A stretch of 64,000 nt of DNA from Tatumella sp. JGM118 (GCF_018257515.1 NZ_JAERJR010000001.1:1-64000); one strand, 5' to 3'. Counted from the first letter of the stretch, positions 27,903 through 37,512 are shown. Numbers and translations: made by a program. Notes: generated from the sequence alone by a model not told the origin.

Positions 27903-30900
27903 GTTTACATCCTGAAGTTACCCCACAGACCGTTATTCTCACCCTTAATCCTGAAAAGCGATCCTTTGTACAGCGGGTGTTAAGAAAACAGCTCCCCGCT
28001 TCTCTGGGCGATATCCGCCAAAAGGATCGATACCTGGCGTTTGCCATTGCTGACCTGAAAGCACTGTCTGAAGAACACCAACAGCCGGTATCTGTCACTG
28101 AAAATCAAATTGTGATCCCCCATGAACTGGTGTCACGGCTGGACAGTCATTCTGCTCAGGTGCTTGGCTTGCCTCCGTTAGTTGATTTAACCCTTAAAAC
28201 TGACATCGAAGGAGCGCTGGGACATCCTACGTTCAAATTACGGTATGAATGGTTGAAAAATGGACAGCGGCAGATAACACAGCGTACCGGCGCGATCCTT
28301 TCTACGTCTCAGGGCTTGCGTCGATTACCGGTATGGATGGTTGAGGCATTGAACGTAGTTGAAAACTTCAAAACAGGAGGCGGCGACGCCGGGGATTGGG
28401 CTGCGATGGCGCATTTCCGGCAGGCTCTCGATCCCGGGGTTGAAATGAGTCAGGATACTCATTCAGCCCGGCTTTCGATGAGTGATTTTCTGCAAGGGCT
28501 ACAAATTAATCTTGCCGATAGTTTCTCTTTAGCCGCTACTCATCATGGCGATAGTAGCGATTTCGAGGTTGTCCCCTTTGCACAAAAGAATTTGCGGGAA
28601 AAACTGACTCAGGGCGGAGACATTCAGGAAAATGATGCAGAGCTAGGTGGACAGGCACTAGAACGTTTTCAGAAACGCTGCCGTATGCAGGGGGCGCTGC
28701 CAGCCTATCGGGTGGGTGAAGGTCACTTCCTGGTGGTGGATCCTGGTGCTGTTCCCGTCCTGCAGGTTATGACAGAAAAACAGCGGGCACCTGCCGCCGA
28801 GAGAAAGGCTTTTATCGAAAATCCCCGTCCGGAAATCAATGCTGCCATAGAAAAATATCTTGATAGCCAGGGCCGACTGGCGGGACTTGACGACATATCC
28901 AGGGACGCATTGATTGAAGCTATGGCTGATCCCGTGATAGTTGAAACCGATGAATACTCGGCCCGGGTGATCGGTCTTAAACAATATAGTAAACCCAGTG
29001 ATTACCCTGAGACATTCGACAGTAGCCGCTGGTTACCGGAAGAGATCCCGCAAGGGATCGCCGCAATGATTGAACCTTTAGACACCGACAGCCTGAAGGA
29101 GATACAAGCCAGCATTGTAAGTGCCCTGAAGTCTGGAGAGCCAGAAGTTCCGTTGGGTGATATGACGTTACCTGTGACTCCGGCGCTCTGTGATGCCATC
29201 GCTAAGCGGATTACGTTGTTGGGCGACACTGCCGCCGGCGGTAATGACCCGCTCACCCTTCATCCCCTAAATCAGGCAACGATTATCCTTGATACTCGCG
29301 ATAACTTTGAAGAGGTCAACTGGTGTCCGGAGCAGGCCCCCCGGATCCCCCATATTCAGGGCACAATCCCTTCGGGTATCAGGACGGCGTTACGTTCACA
29401 CCAGCTGGAAAGTTTTCATCATCAGCTCAACTCCTGGCAATCAGGAATGCCAGGTATCCTGAATGCTGATGAACAGGGGCTGGGCAAGACTCTACAAACA
29501 ATCACCTTTTTACGTTGGTTACAGGATAACGCCCGGCAGCATGGTGGGATATCAGGTCCGGTGTTGATTGTGGCACCAACTTCCTTATTGGAAAACTGGA
29601 ACAAAGAGGTGACCGATCATTGTGACATTGATGGCCTGGGCACATTATTGCCGTTATATGGCAGTGCGTTGTCGCGGTACAAATATCACGATGGTCAGGG
29701 TGTCGAGACCCTTTCCGGGGAGCAGCGTTTGGACCTCAATCGTCTTCAGACAGCTATCAGGGAAGCTAAGGGTCATCGTTTCTGGTTACTGACCACCTAC
29801 ACGACTTTAACTAATTATCAACACTCCTTTGCCCGTATCCAGTTCGCTGCTGTGGTCTTTGATGAAATCCAGGCACTGAAGAATCCGGTGTCCCTTAGAG
29901 CGATGGCGGCACGTGCTATCAATGCGGAGTATCGGATTGGTTTGACAGGGACACCGATAGAAAACAGCACCGGAGATTTATGGGCTGTGATGGACCAAAT
30001 TACTCCTGGCTATCTGGGGAGTCGTTTAAAATATACGGCTCAATATCAGGAGCCAACGACTGAAACTATGCAGGAATTATATCAACGGGTTTTTATGGCC
30101 AGTGGCAGCCAGCCGGCACTGGCTTTCCGGCGTTTAAAAGATCAGGTAGCCAAAGATCTTCCGGTCAAAACACGCTATCTGCATCCTCATCTGATGCCTG
30201 AAGGGCAAATGGTTGCCTATGATAATGCCCGTGTGAAACTTAAATCAGGGGCTCCTGGCGCAGCACTGAAAATGTTGCAACATATTCGCGGTGTTTCAGT
30301 GCATCCCGCCCTGGACATGGATGCAGAAGATGAAGCCTTTATCAGTGCCTCTGCACGTTTAAGTGCGTGTTTTGATATTCTGCGGGAGATACAAAATAAA
30401 CAGGAACGGGTTTTAGTCTTTATTGAACATCGCAAGATGCAATACCGTTTTATTGAATTGGTGAAGCAACTGTTTGGTATGGAAGACGTCGATCTTATCA
30501 ACGGCGACACACCCATAAAAAAACGCCAGCAAATCGTCAATCGCTTCCAGAGACATCTGCAACAGGATTTCGGATTTGATTTACTGGTATTAGGTCCAAA
30601 AGCGGCCGGCACCGGATTGACGCTGACCGCCGCCACGCATGTTATTCATCTTTCCCGCTGGTGGAACCCGGCTGTCGAAGAGCAGTGTAATGATCGAGTC
30701 CACCGTATTGGTCAGACTAAACCTGTGACAGTGCATATTCCGATAGCCATACACAGTGGCTATCAGGAAAACTCTTTTGACTGTCTGTTACAAAGTCTGA
30801 TGGCGCGCAAGCGTCATCTTGCGCAGTCTGCACTCTGGCCGATGGGGGAAACGATGGCTGACCTCTCCTCGTTACAGGCAGGGTTACAAACCGCTGAAAA

Positions 30901-31006
30901 CCACTCCGATAGCAATATTGTTGAAGTAACAATGCAAAAAATGTTTTCACGAGATCAACAAAAAGGGGTGGAGCGGCTATCAGGCAGTTGTTGGAAGATA
31001 AAATGA
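27899..31006 (+). CDS. zorD: Zorya type I effector ZorD (SNF2-like helicase/nuclease)
   Basis: ZorD is the SNF2-family ATPase of type I Zorya, reported to act as a nuclease on invading DNA once the ZorAB motor signals infection. The 1035-aa protein has an N-terminal region of about 480 residues that is specific to the family. A two-lobe helicase follows: Walker A DEQGLGKT (524-531), Walker B DEIQ (655-658), LTGTPIEN, and in the second lobe WWNPAVEEQCNDRVHRIGQT (HRIGQ at 935-939). All ATPase motifs are intact. It is the last gene of the operon; an IS3-family remnant begins 63 bp later. Confidence 0.93.
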   Translation: MSLHPEVTPQTVILTLNPEKRSFVQRVLRKQLPASLGDIRQKDRYLAFAIADLKALSEEHQQPVSVTENQIVIPHELVSRLDSHSAQVLGLPPLVDLTLKTDIEGALGHPTFKLRYEWLKNGQRQITQRTGAILSTSQGLRRLPVWMVEALNVVENFKTGGGDAGDWAAMAHFRQALDPGVEMSQDTHSARLSMSDFLQGLQINLADSFSLAATHHGDSSDFEVVPFAQKNLREKLTQGGDIQENDAELGGQALERFQKRCRMQGALPAYRVGEGHFLVVDPGAVPVLQVMTEKQRAPAAERKAFIENPRPEINAAIEKYLDSQGRLAGLDDISRDALIEAMADPVIVETDEYSARVIGLKQYSKPSDYPETFDSSRWLPEEIPQGIAAMIEPLDTDSLKEIQASIVSALKSGEPEVPLGDMTLPVTPALCDAIAKRITLLGDTAAGGNDPLTLHPLNQATIILDTRDNFEEVNWCPEQAPRIPHIQGTIPSGIRTALRSHQLESFHHQLNSWQSGMPGILNADEQGLGKTLQTITFLRWLQDNARQHGGISGPVLIVAPTSLLENWNKEVTDHCDIDGLGTLLPLYGSALSRYKYHDGQGVETLSGEQRLDLNRLQTAIREAKGHRFWLLTTYTTLTNYQHSFARIQFAAVVFDEIQALKNPVSLRAMAARAINAEYRIGLTGTPIENSTGDLWAVMDQITPGYLGSRLKYTAQYQEPTTETMQELYQRVFMASGSQPALAFRRLKDQVAKDLPVKTRYLHPHLMPEGQMVAYDNARVKLKSGAPGAALKMLQHIRGVSVHPALDMDAEDEAFISASARLSACFDILREIQNKQERVLVFIEHRKMQYRFIELVKQLFGMEDVDLINGDTPIKKRQQIVNRFQRHLQQDFGFDLLVLGPKAAGTGLTLTAATHVIHLSRWWNPAVEEQCNDRVHRIGQTKPVTVHIPIAIHSGYQENSFDCLLQSLMARKRHLAQSALWPMGETMADLSSLQAGLQTAENHSDSNIVEVTMQKMFSRDQQKGVERLSGSCWKIK

Positions 31007-31069
31007 GGGGATAGCCGTATTGCTATCAACCTGCTGATTTAGTGTATATAGGTGTGTTCGGGAGACGAC

Positions 31070-31383
31070 TGAATCGCCACGGGTTTAACAGACACCCCGG
31101 AGTCATTTAAGATGACTTAAAGAGAGGTGCCTATGAGCGGTAAACGTTATCCCGAAGAGTTTAAAATTGCAGCAGTCAAACAGGTTATTGATCGCGGTCA
31201 TTCTGTTTCCAGCGTTGCAACACGTCTCGATATCACCACCCACAGCCTTTACGCCTGGATAAAGAAGTACGGTCCGGACTCATCCACTAATAAAGAACAG
31301 TCAGATGCTCAGGCCGAGATCCGCCGACTCCAGAAGGAGTTGAAGCGGGTTACTGACAAACGGGACATATTAAAAAAAGCCGC
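31070..31383 (+). mobile_element. IS3-family left-end remnant with truncated orfA
   Basis: The element seems to begin at TGAATCGCCACGGG (31070), which resembles IS3-family terminal repeats. Its orfA starts at the ATG at 31133, after AGAGAGGTG, and encodes an HTH transposase N-terminus (MSGKRYPEEFKIAAVKQV, HSLYAWIKKYG, a leucine-zipper-like helix). It is cut after 83 codons, at DILKKAA, by the IS30 end at 31384. The rest of orfA, orfB and the right end are not present on the far side of IS30. Confidence 0.85.
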
Positions 31384-32604
31384 TGTAGATTCAATCTTTC
31401 AACGCAACACCTCTTTCAATTATCTCTTTCGGTGTTTTGAACTTCAGTGTCTTTCTTGGTCTGTTGTTTAGCTGAGCTGCAACCTGATCCAGCTCATGTT
31501 GAGTATATTGGGCAAGGCATGTCTTTTTGGGAAAGTACTGTCTAATTAGCCCATTAGTATTCTCGTTTGTTCCCCGCTGCCAGGGACTCTGAGGATCGCA
31601 GAAGTAAACTTTAACCCCAGTGCTGACAGTAAATTCTAGATGCCTGGCCAGCTCCATCCCTCTGTCCCATGTCAGTGATTGCCGGAGTTCAGGCGGCAAG
31701 CTCAGGAATTTGTCGGTAAGAGCCTGATTCACTGAGAAAGAATCTTTTCCCCTGAGCCTAAGGATGATCGTATAACGTGATTTTCGGTCTACAAGTGTGG
31801 CTATATGCGAGTTTTTTGTGCCTGATACTAAATCGCCTTCCCAGTGCCCCAGAGAACGTCTGTTATCGATATGCCGGGAGCGTTCGTGAATTGGCGTTCC
31901 GTTTACTATGTTGATCGTACCTCTTTCACCTTTGCGGGTATGGCGTTTGCCATGACGAAGGCTATGCGACCGGCGCAGATGCTGTACATTCAGGTGGTGT
32001 AGCGCTTCACGGCTACGAAAGTACAGCGTTTTATAAATTGTCTCAGGTGATATTCGCAGTGTTTTTTGACGCCCCTTCGTTCGCCTTAACCATCCTGATA
32101 TTTGCTCAGGAGACCACTTCATCTCGAGTTTTTCCAGAACAAGCTCTCGCAACGGTAAATTCTGATCCAGTAAGCACGGTTTTGGTCTTTTCGCCATCCT
32201 GTTGGCCCGGTTATTAGCATCAACAGCTTTGTAATAGCGCCTGCCTCGATTACGCTGAACTTCACGTGAGATCGTCGAAGGACTACGATTTAGCGCCGTA
32301 GCTATCGCACGAATGCTCATTTTAGCTGACAAACCGGCTCGTATTTCTTCGCGTTCAGACAGCGTCAGGTGAGCTACAGCTCGCTTGCGCTCATTGGGTT
32401 TTATGCCGCCAGTATCTCTTAACATAGTGAAGATTGTTCCTGGTTTTGAACCCAGGATATTAGCTATTTCACTGAAGCCTGTTCCGTTCTTCCACATTTC
32501 AAAAACAGATGCTTTTTCCTTTGCTGTAAATGTTCGTTTCATTCAAAAATCCTCCGCAACCCCATGTTTTCACATGACTGTTGCGTTGACCAATTGAATC
32601 TACA
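31384..32604 (-). mobile_element. Complete IS30 insertion sequence
   Basis: The element is exactly 1221 bp, the length of IS30, with 26-bp terminal inverted repeats at 31384-31409 and 32579-32604 that differ only at their positions 13-15. IS30 normally leaves a 2-bp target duplication, but the flanks here are GC on the left and GT on the right. The DNA on the two sides also does not join into one gene. An IS30-mediated deletion or recombination between two copies would explain both. Confidence 0.96.
31391..32542 (-). CDS. IS30 transposase
   Basis: This is a full-length 383-aa IS30-family DDE transposase, near-identical to E. coli IS30 as I recall it. N-terminal helix-turn-helix regions (TAKEKASVFEMWKNGTGFSE, SIRAIATALNRSPSTISREV) bind the terminal repeats. 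The catalytic triad is visible as HWEGDL, TWDRGME and GTNENTNGLIRQY. No frameshift or stop is seen, so it should be active. Confidence 0.97.
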   Translation of the reverse strand: MKRTFTAKEKASVFEMWKNGTGFSEIANILGSKPGTIFTMLRDTGGIKPNERKRAVAHLTLSEREEIRAGLSAKMSIRAIATALNRSPSTISREVQRNRGRRYYKAVDANNRANRMAKRPKPCLLDQNLPLRELVLEKLEMKWSPEQISGWLRRTKGRQKTLRISPETIYKTLYFRSREALHHLNVQHLRRSHSLRHGKRHTRKGERGTINIVNGTPIHERSRHIDNRRSLGHWEGDLVSGTKNSHIATLVDRKSRYTIILRLRGKDSFSVNQALTDKFLSLPPELRQSLTWDRGMELARHLEFTVSTGVKVYFCDPQSPWQRGTNENTNGLIRQYFPKKTCLAQYTQHELDQVAAQLNNRPRKTLKFKTPKEIIERGVALKD

Positions 32605-32761
32605 GTTATCGATATGGCGTAAGGCCGCAACGCTGTTCGGGGATGATGATCCGGAAGGGTTTATTCTACTGTCAACATTTCTGGCGAATCTGGTACTGGC
32701 GGTAGCGGGCTATAAGTGGGTTGTGCGCTGCCTGGAAAAAAGGATGAACAAACCGGGCTGA
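32605..32761 (+). pseudogene. Truncated small membrane protein gene next to IS30
   Basis: In frame across the IS30 right end, the island side reads LSIWRKAATLFGDDD, then a hydrophobic stretch FILLSTFLANLVLAVAGY and a basic end RCLEKRMNKPG. It looks like the C-terminal part of a small membrane protein whose start was removed when IS30 arrived. The family is not recognised. Confidence 0.45.
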
Positions 32762-32790
32762 CTCCCGGTTTACGGTAAACCATCCGGCCG

Positions 32791-33181
32791 CTGTCACTGC
32801 TGCAGGGTAATGATGCCTTTGACGGCATCCAGCGACTGGCCGTAAAATATCAGCCTCAGCTCGTGTTCCTTTACTTGTATTCAGCAGATAGATGGCATCG
32901 GCCTGTTCCGGCATAGCCTGCGTCATTTTTATAGACTGGCCGTGCTGCAGCTCATCCGGGAAGACAGCAGCATTAAGGACAATAAAATTCGGATCGTCCA
33001 GTTGCTTCGCTGTGCAATGGAACTCATCGCCATTGTCCTCCATTGCAGCCTTTTGGCCACTGCGGCACAGAACTCGTTACGGATTTCGGCCCGCCTCCTG
33101 TTTTTGGCATTGCAGGGACACCGCATCGCATTGAACCAGAGTTTAGCTGCGTCACTGACAGATCTTAATCCGGCTGAATAA
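32791..33181 (+). pseudogene. Frameshifted ORF remnant, family unknown
   Basis: One plus-strand frame reads 41 codons from 32791 to a TAG at 32914 (FDGIQRLAVKYQPQLVFLYL). The next frame continues at once from about 32918 to a TAA at 33179 (LRHFYRLAVLQLIRED to SLTDLNPAE). Together they give about 128 helical, hydrophobic-rich codons, consistent with one gene broken by a frameshift. An overlapping minus-strand frame has no better features. No function can be assigned. Confidence 0.35.
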
Positions 33182-33799
33182 CGGTTCAGGGATATTATCG
33201 GCTGTTATTTCCCTGCTACATCAGGTCAGAAATATAAATCTCTATTTACCCCGACTCACTGAAAAAATATCTATTCCTTAAAGAAAACCCTTCTCTGAAT
33301 AAATAATCGCTATCCGGTGCTTACCGGAATTACATGATATCCCTGATAACAACAAGGAATAATCAATCATCAAAATTAAGATATCCCATGGAATATGATC
33401 CTGCTTTTAGCGGATTTATCGCTATTTTTTTGATGATAATTGTTAATCACATCGATCATTATTTTAAATGGTGGGGGGTGTATTATTCCAGGGATTGTCA
33501 TGCAAATGTCATAAAGATGATTTAACAGAGCGTAAATATACTTTGATTGCAATTTATCCCGGAAGGAACCGTTAGAGGGCTAACAAAGTATTAAATTTTA
33601 CATGAGGATCCTTTTTCGATCCTTACCTCTGAGTTGGTGTGATAATCTACAGCATATTAGTATAAATCACTTAATTTATGCTTGTAGTAAAGATTGCGTA
33701 AATTTCTGTTTGCTTAAGTAAATTCATCTCTTTATGATTAATCTTATTCGTTAGCAATTAGTGCTATTTAATAAATCTACCGGTAAGAGAAAATAATAG
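33182..33799. other. AT-rich leader region of the pilus operon
   Basis: These 618 bp have no convincing gene; the open frame at 33334-33525 has one hydrophobic stretch but no family match or good SD. The region is clearly AT-richer than both sides, as in H-NS-silenced promoters of acquired operons. It presumably holds the pilL promoter. A GGATC-CTTTTTC-GATCC hairpin lies near 33606-33622. Confidence 0.5.
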
Positions 33800-34183
33800 G
33801 TGACCAGGAAAAGTTTATTTTGGCTGGTGGTGTTATTTATATTTTCCAGGCAAGGGTTGGCAGCAGAAGGTTTTCTGTCACCCCCGACTGAACATTCACC
33901 GGCAAACCGTGCACCGCAGGTTTATGAAATATCTGCAGGCACAACGCTAAAGCAGGGCTTGCAGCAATGGTCAGCCACTACCGGATGCGATGTTACCGGA
34001 ATTTATCACTGGCAAATGATCTGGGAAACTCAAGTCAATTATCAGGTGGATGCGCCCCTTATTTTCCATGGTGATTATCTGACAGCCATCACAAAAATAA
34101 TTGATTTATATTCAGTGGCCCGTATTCCGCTGTACGCACATATTTATAGAAACCAATGTCTGGTGGTCATCGATACCCGTTGA
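33800..34183 (+). CDS. pilL: PilL/TcpQ-like pilus assembly protein
   Basis: This exported 127-aa protein begins at GTG 33800 and has a signal peptide ending near GLAA. The mature part corresponds to the TcpQ domain found at the C-terminus of R64 PilL: LKQGLQQWSATTGCDVTGIY, then a YQVDAPLIFHGDYLTAIT segment and YRNQCLVVID. It is only the TcpQ portion, against the roughly 350-aa R64 PilL. In related pili this domain helps the secretin localise and assemble in the outer membrane. First gene of the operon. Confidence 0.78.
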   Translation: MTRKSLFWLVVLFIFSRQGLAAEGFLSPPTEHSPANRAPQVYEISAGTTLKQGLQQWSATTGCDVTGIYHWQMIWETQVNYQVDAPLIFHGDYLTAITKIIDLYSVARIPLYAHIYRNQCLVVIDTR

Positions 34184-34193
34184 GGGCTGTCTT

Positions 34194-34595
34194 ATGTATT
34201 ACTGGTTACTGTCATTTTTTATCGGGGGATTATTGTTTGCGGGCCTGTTCCCTGAGGCACAGACACAACAGCAAATTAACGATGAAAACTGCCAGCGCGA
34301 GGCGATGTTTTTTCTGAACAAAGCCGCAGAGTGGCAGCACTCTGACCACACTCAGCCTGTCAGCACCGGACCGGCTGAAATCCCGTTACATTTTGAACGA
34401 CGGGAGAAACAGCATTATCTCTGGACGACTGAAAAGCCGGGACTGGCGGGGTGTCTGATGAAGGTTAGCGAACATAGCCGGTTATTTTATATTTTACGGG
34501 ATCACCGCCTGTATGACATGGACGGTACTGCCGAAAATATAGAAATACCAGATGACATCACTGACGGCAGTATTCTCTATTATTACCAGGAATAA
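34194..34595 (+). CDS. pilM: Type IVb pilus protein PilM
   Basis: The ATG at 34194, after GAGGG, gives 133 aa; a longer open frame from 34101 overlaps pilL and is not used. An N-terminal membrane segment (YYWLLSFFIGGLLFAGLF) anchors a periplasmic domain with a C-terminal YYYQE. Position and layout match PilM of R64-type pili, a small inner-membrane protein of unknown mechanism. It is not the cytoplasmic actin-like PilM of type IVa pili. Confidence 0.75.
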   Translation: MYYWLLSFFIGGLLFAGLFPEAQTQQQINDENCQREAMFFLNKAAEWQHSDHTQPVSTGPAEIPLHFERREKQHYLWTTEKPGLAGCLMKVSEHSRLFYILRDHRLYDMDGTAENIEIPDDITDGSILYYYQE

Positions 34596-34603
34596 GATGG
34601 TTT

Positions 34604-36226
34604 ATGAAATTCAATAAAAAGACTACGCTGAGCCTGTTATCGTTGTTATTTATTCAGCTATCAGGGTGCAGTAGCTGGCAGAGAATTAATGAGATAGAAA
34701 AAGAAAATAATCAACTGACATCACAGGCGGATGCCATGATGCCATTTAATAAAGCACATCCCTATGTCGTTAATGAAAATTCCCAATGGATTAATCCGGA
34801 GCCTGTCAGCCATTCTTCTCAGGACGGCCATGGTGAACTGCCATTCTGTAATATGACACTCAACCATCCGGGAAATATCAGCCTGCAAGCCATCGCGTCA
34901 CTGATTACCTCTCAGTGTCAAATTCCTGTAAATGTGACTCAGGATGCACTCAGCCAGCAGGAAAATAGTTCAGGATTCAGCGATCAGGATCCCTCAATGA
35001 ATGATCCTTTACCGGGAAACGGCGCGCCGGTGAATAGCGTTTCCTCCGGGGCATCACTGAATCATCTTTTCTGGCAGGGGCCGGTTTCCGGTTTGCTGGA
35101 TGATATTACTGCACGTCAGGGACTGAGCTGGGAATACCAGGACCACAGGGTAATTATTTCCTATATGACCACCAAAACCTTCCCGGTGTTATTTATGGAT
35201 AATAATGCCAGTTTTTATTCCCGCACGGTCAGCGGCACGACCTCATCACAAAACCAGAATACCAACGGGGTCGCCGGCGGGCAAAACGCGTCTGACAATG
35301 GTGATAAAAATTCAGGAACCACCTCTCAGGCGACCACTATGGAAATAAAGTCCGGACTTTATCATGATATTTCCAGCACCATCTCTATGATGCTGACACC
35401 GGGTAAAGGCAGGATGGACCTGACGAACGGAGAACTGACGGTCCGGGATACTCCGCGTGTGCTGAGTGAAGTGGCGCGATATATCGATGATCGGAATACC
35501 CAACTGAACCGCCAGGTCGTTCTGAATGTGCAGGTCTACAGCATAGATAACAAAGATAACGACCAGCTGGGTATCGACTGGAAAGCGGTGTTTAACAACA
35601 CCAATCTGGGGTTATCGCTGACCTCACCTTATGCGGATGCCGCCAGTGAAATGATGAGTAGCGGCATCTCAATTCTGGACGGAAAAGGGCAGGGCAGCAC
35701 GGCACTAGTCAAAGCGCTGGCAGAACAAACGCATCTGACGGTGGTGACTCAGCTTTCCAGCATGACGACCAACCTTTCTGCGGTTCCTGTACAGGTGGCG
35801 TTGCAGCAGGACTATGCCTCTGATACCAGCACCGAAAATACCGCCAATGTCGGCTCCTCCAGCAGTATCAGTAAGTCCACCATTACCACCGGTCTGAATA
35901 TGACGATCCTGCCGTATCTGATGCCTGACTCAACCCGTATGCAGTTGCAGTTTGCCATCAATATGTCCGATGACCCGACCTTCAGAACATTTACCAGTCA
36001 GAATGCGTCGATTGAACTGATGAAAACCCGGATGAAAATTTTCACTCAGCGGGTATTGATGAAATCCGGACAGACGCTGGTGTTAAGTGGTTATCAGTCG
36101 GTGAGTAACAGTGATGATCATCAGGGCGTGGATCATTCTCATTTCTTCCTGTTCGGCGGGGGGGATGGCGGCAGCCGGGGCAAGTCTGCACTGGTGATCC
36201 TGATCACTCCGGTGCTGATGGGATAA
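34604..36226 (+). CDS. pilN: Outer membrane secretin PilN
   Basis: PilN is the lipoprotein secretin that forms the outer membrane channel for the pilus. The 540-aa precursor has a lipobox LSGC (acylated Cys22). An N-terminal part of about 290 residues includes a Ser/Asn/Gly-rich linker. The C-terminal secretin domain contains VVLNVQVYSIDNKD, the segment around 400-440 and LMKSGQTLVLSGYQ, ending in LVILITPVL. Its stop overlaps the pilO start by 1 bp. Confidence 0.92.
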   Translation: MKFNKKTTLSLLSLLFIQLSGCSSWQRINEIEKENNQLTSQADAMMPFNKAHPYVVNENSQWINPEPVSHSSQDGHGELPFCNMTLNHPGNISLQAIASLITSQCQIPVNVTQDALSQQENSSGFSDQDPSMNDPLPGNGAPVNSVSSGASLNHLFWQGPVSGLLDDITARQGLSWEYQDHRVIISYMTTKTFPVLFMDNNASFYSRTVSGTTSSQNQNTNGVAGGQNASDNGDKNSGTTSQATTMEIKSGLYHDISSTISMMLTPGKGRMDLTNGELTVRDTPRVLSEVARYIDDRNTQLNRQVVLNVQVYSIDNKDNDQLGIDWKAVFNNTNLGLSLTSPYADAASEMMSSGISILDGKGQGSTALVKALAEQTHLTVVTQLSSMTTNLSAVPVQVALQQDYASDTSTENTANVGSSSSISKSTITTGLNMTILPYLMPDSTRMQLQFAINMSDDPTFRTFTSQNASIELMKTRMKIFTQRVLMKSGQTLVLSGYQSVSNSDDHQGVDHSHFFLFGGGDGGSRGKSALVILITPVLMG

Positions 36227-37512
36227 TGGCAATGCAACAGAATCCCCCTTACTGCATCCGGCAAGGCGGTCGCCAGCTGGTGGCCGGACTGGAATGGCGC
36301 TATCTGCCGGTCAGAGGCCGCAGGAAGATCCGCCAGCGCTTACCGTCGGGTCAGCAGACTTTCCATGTTGTCCTGACCAATGAACGCCGGAGTGATCCCG
36401 GATGCCTGCTGGGGTGCGTCGGACTGCCGCCGGCAGAGCAGGGACGGGTAAAACGTTATCCGCTGGCCCTGATGGCGCTGCAGAAAATGCCACCGGACAG
36501 CTATGCCATCTGCCGGCTGGAGGAGGGACTTTACTGGTTTGTCGCCAAAGAAGGTCACGGGTTATCGCCGTTCAGCGACTTTCCCGGTACCCGTGAGGAA
36601 ACCCGGCATTATGTGCGGCAGTTTTTATTACTGAACCGTTCAGAGACCCAGTGGAAGGAATTTCGCAGTGACAGCCCGTCAGTAAACGGTGCGGTAGAAA
36701 AAAAACAGTCTTTCGCCGGTCTGACGCTGGATGAGTTATTACAACATTCCCCCCCGCTGGCCCGGAAATACCGGCTGAAGGCAACGGATAACCGTTCCCG
36801 GCTCAGACTGGCCGGGGCGCTGGTGGTGATCGGAGCGGCGATCCTCTCAGCCGTGATGTGGTGGAATAACTATCAGCAGCAACAACGCATCGAAGCCGCC
36901 CAGCGCTATCTGTTACTAAAACAGCAGCAAGGGTCGGCGGCAGAGACGGCTCCACCCTGGTCCCGTCATCCTGCACTCAGTGACGTGCTGTCTGTCTGCC
37001 AGCAGCGTACCGGTGGTTTACCGATGGTGATTGCCGGCTGGGGATTAAGCCATGTGAGCTGTACGGCGGATCCCGCCGGAATAACGGCGAAATATAGCCT
37101 GCAGGGTGCCGGAACGGTCGATGATTTCTCCCGTCAGTTGCAGGAGCATGGTCTGTCCGGGCTGCCTTACCGGTTCAATCTGCCCGGGGCAGGTGATGAA
37201 GCAGAGATATTTTTACCCTTTACCCTGCGCCAGGGCACTGACCGTAAGACCTCAGCGTCTGTGCCCTTAACCTCTCTGGTGAGTCTGGCACAACAGACGC
37301 ACAGTGAATTACAACTTTCGGAAGCCGCAGGCATCGAATCGGGTCGATTTACTGTCCGGACATTTACTCTGGTAACCCCACTGAGTCCGCGTTTATTACT
37401 CACCGGACCGGTTATGCAGGCGCAAAACCTTGGCTTTATCCGCCTTGACATCAGCAGAACCGCGGGCCGATTACTTTTTACGCTGGAGGGACGCTTATAT
37501 GAAAAGCAGTAA
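36226..37512 (+). CDS. pilO: Type IVb pilus protein PilO
   Basis: This 428-aa bitopic inner-membrane protein has a cytoplasmic N-terminal domain (about 1-195), a single membrane helix near 200-217 (AGALVVIGAAILSAVMWW) and a periplasmic C-terminal domain. This is the layout of PilO in R64-type systems, which links the cytoplasmic ATPase to the periplasmic ring. Length agrees with R64 PilO (about 430). pilP starts inside its 3' end. Confidence 0.88.
   Translation: MAMQQNPPYCIRQGGRQLVAGLEWRYLPVRGRRKIRQRLPSGQQTFHVVLTNERRSDPGCLLGCVGLPPAEQGRVKRYPLALMALQKMPPDSYAICRLEEGLYWFVAKEGHGLSPFSDFPGTREETRHYVRQFLLLNRSETQWKEFRSDSPSVNGAVEKKQSFAGLTLDELLQHSPPLARKYRLKATDNRSRLRLAGALVVIGAAILSAVMWWNNYQQQQRIEAAQRYLLLKQQQGSAAETAPPWSRHPALSDVLSVCQQRTGGLPMVIAGWGLSHVSCTADPAGITAKYSLQGAGTVDDFSRQLQEHGLSGLPYRFNLPGAGDEAEIFLPFTLRQGTDRKTSASVPLTSLVSLAQQTHSELQLSEAAGIESGRFTVRTFTLVTPLSPRLLLTGPVMQAQNLGFIRLDISRTAGRLLFTLEGRLYEKQ

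Noticed and set aside
32672-33043. 123-codon minus-strand open frame after IS30
   Set aside because: Composition is less protein-like than the opposite strand, where two adjacent frames join into a plausible broken gene; no start signal.
33334-33525. 63-codon open frame upstream of pilL
   Set aside because: AT-rich region, no SD, no family match; more likely part of the operon's leader DNA.
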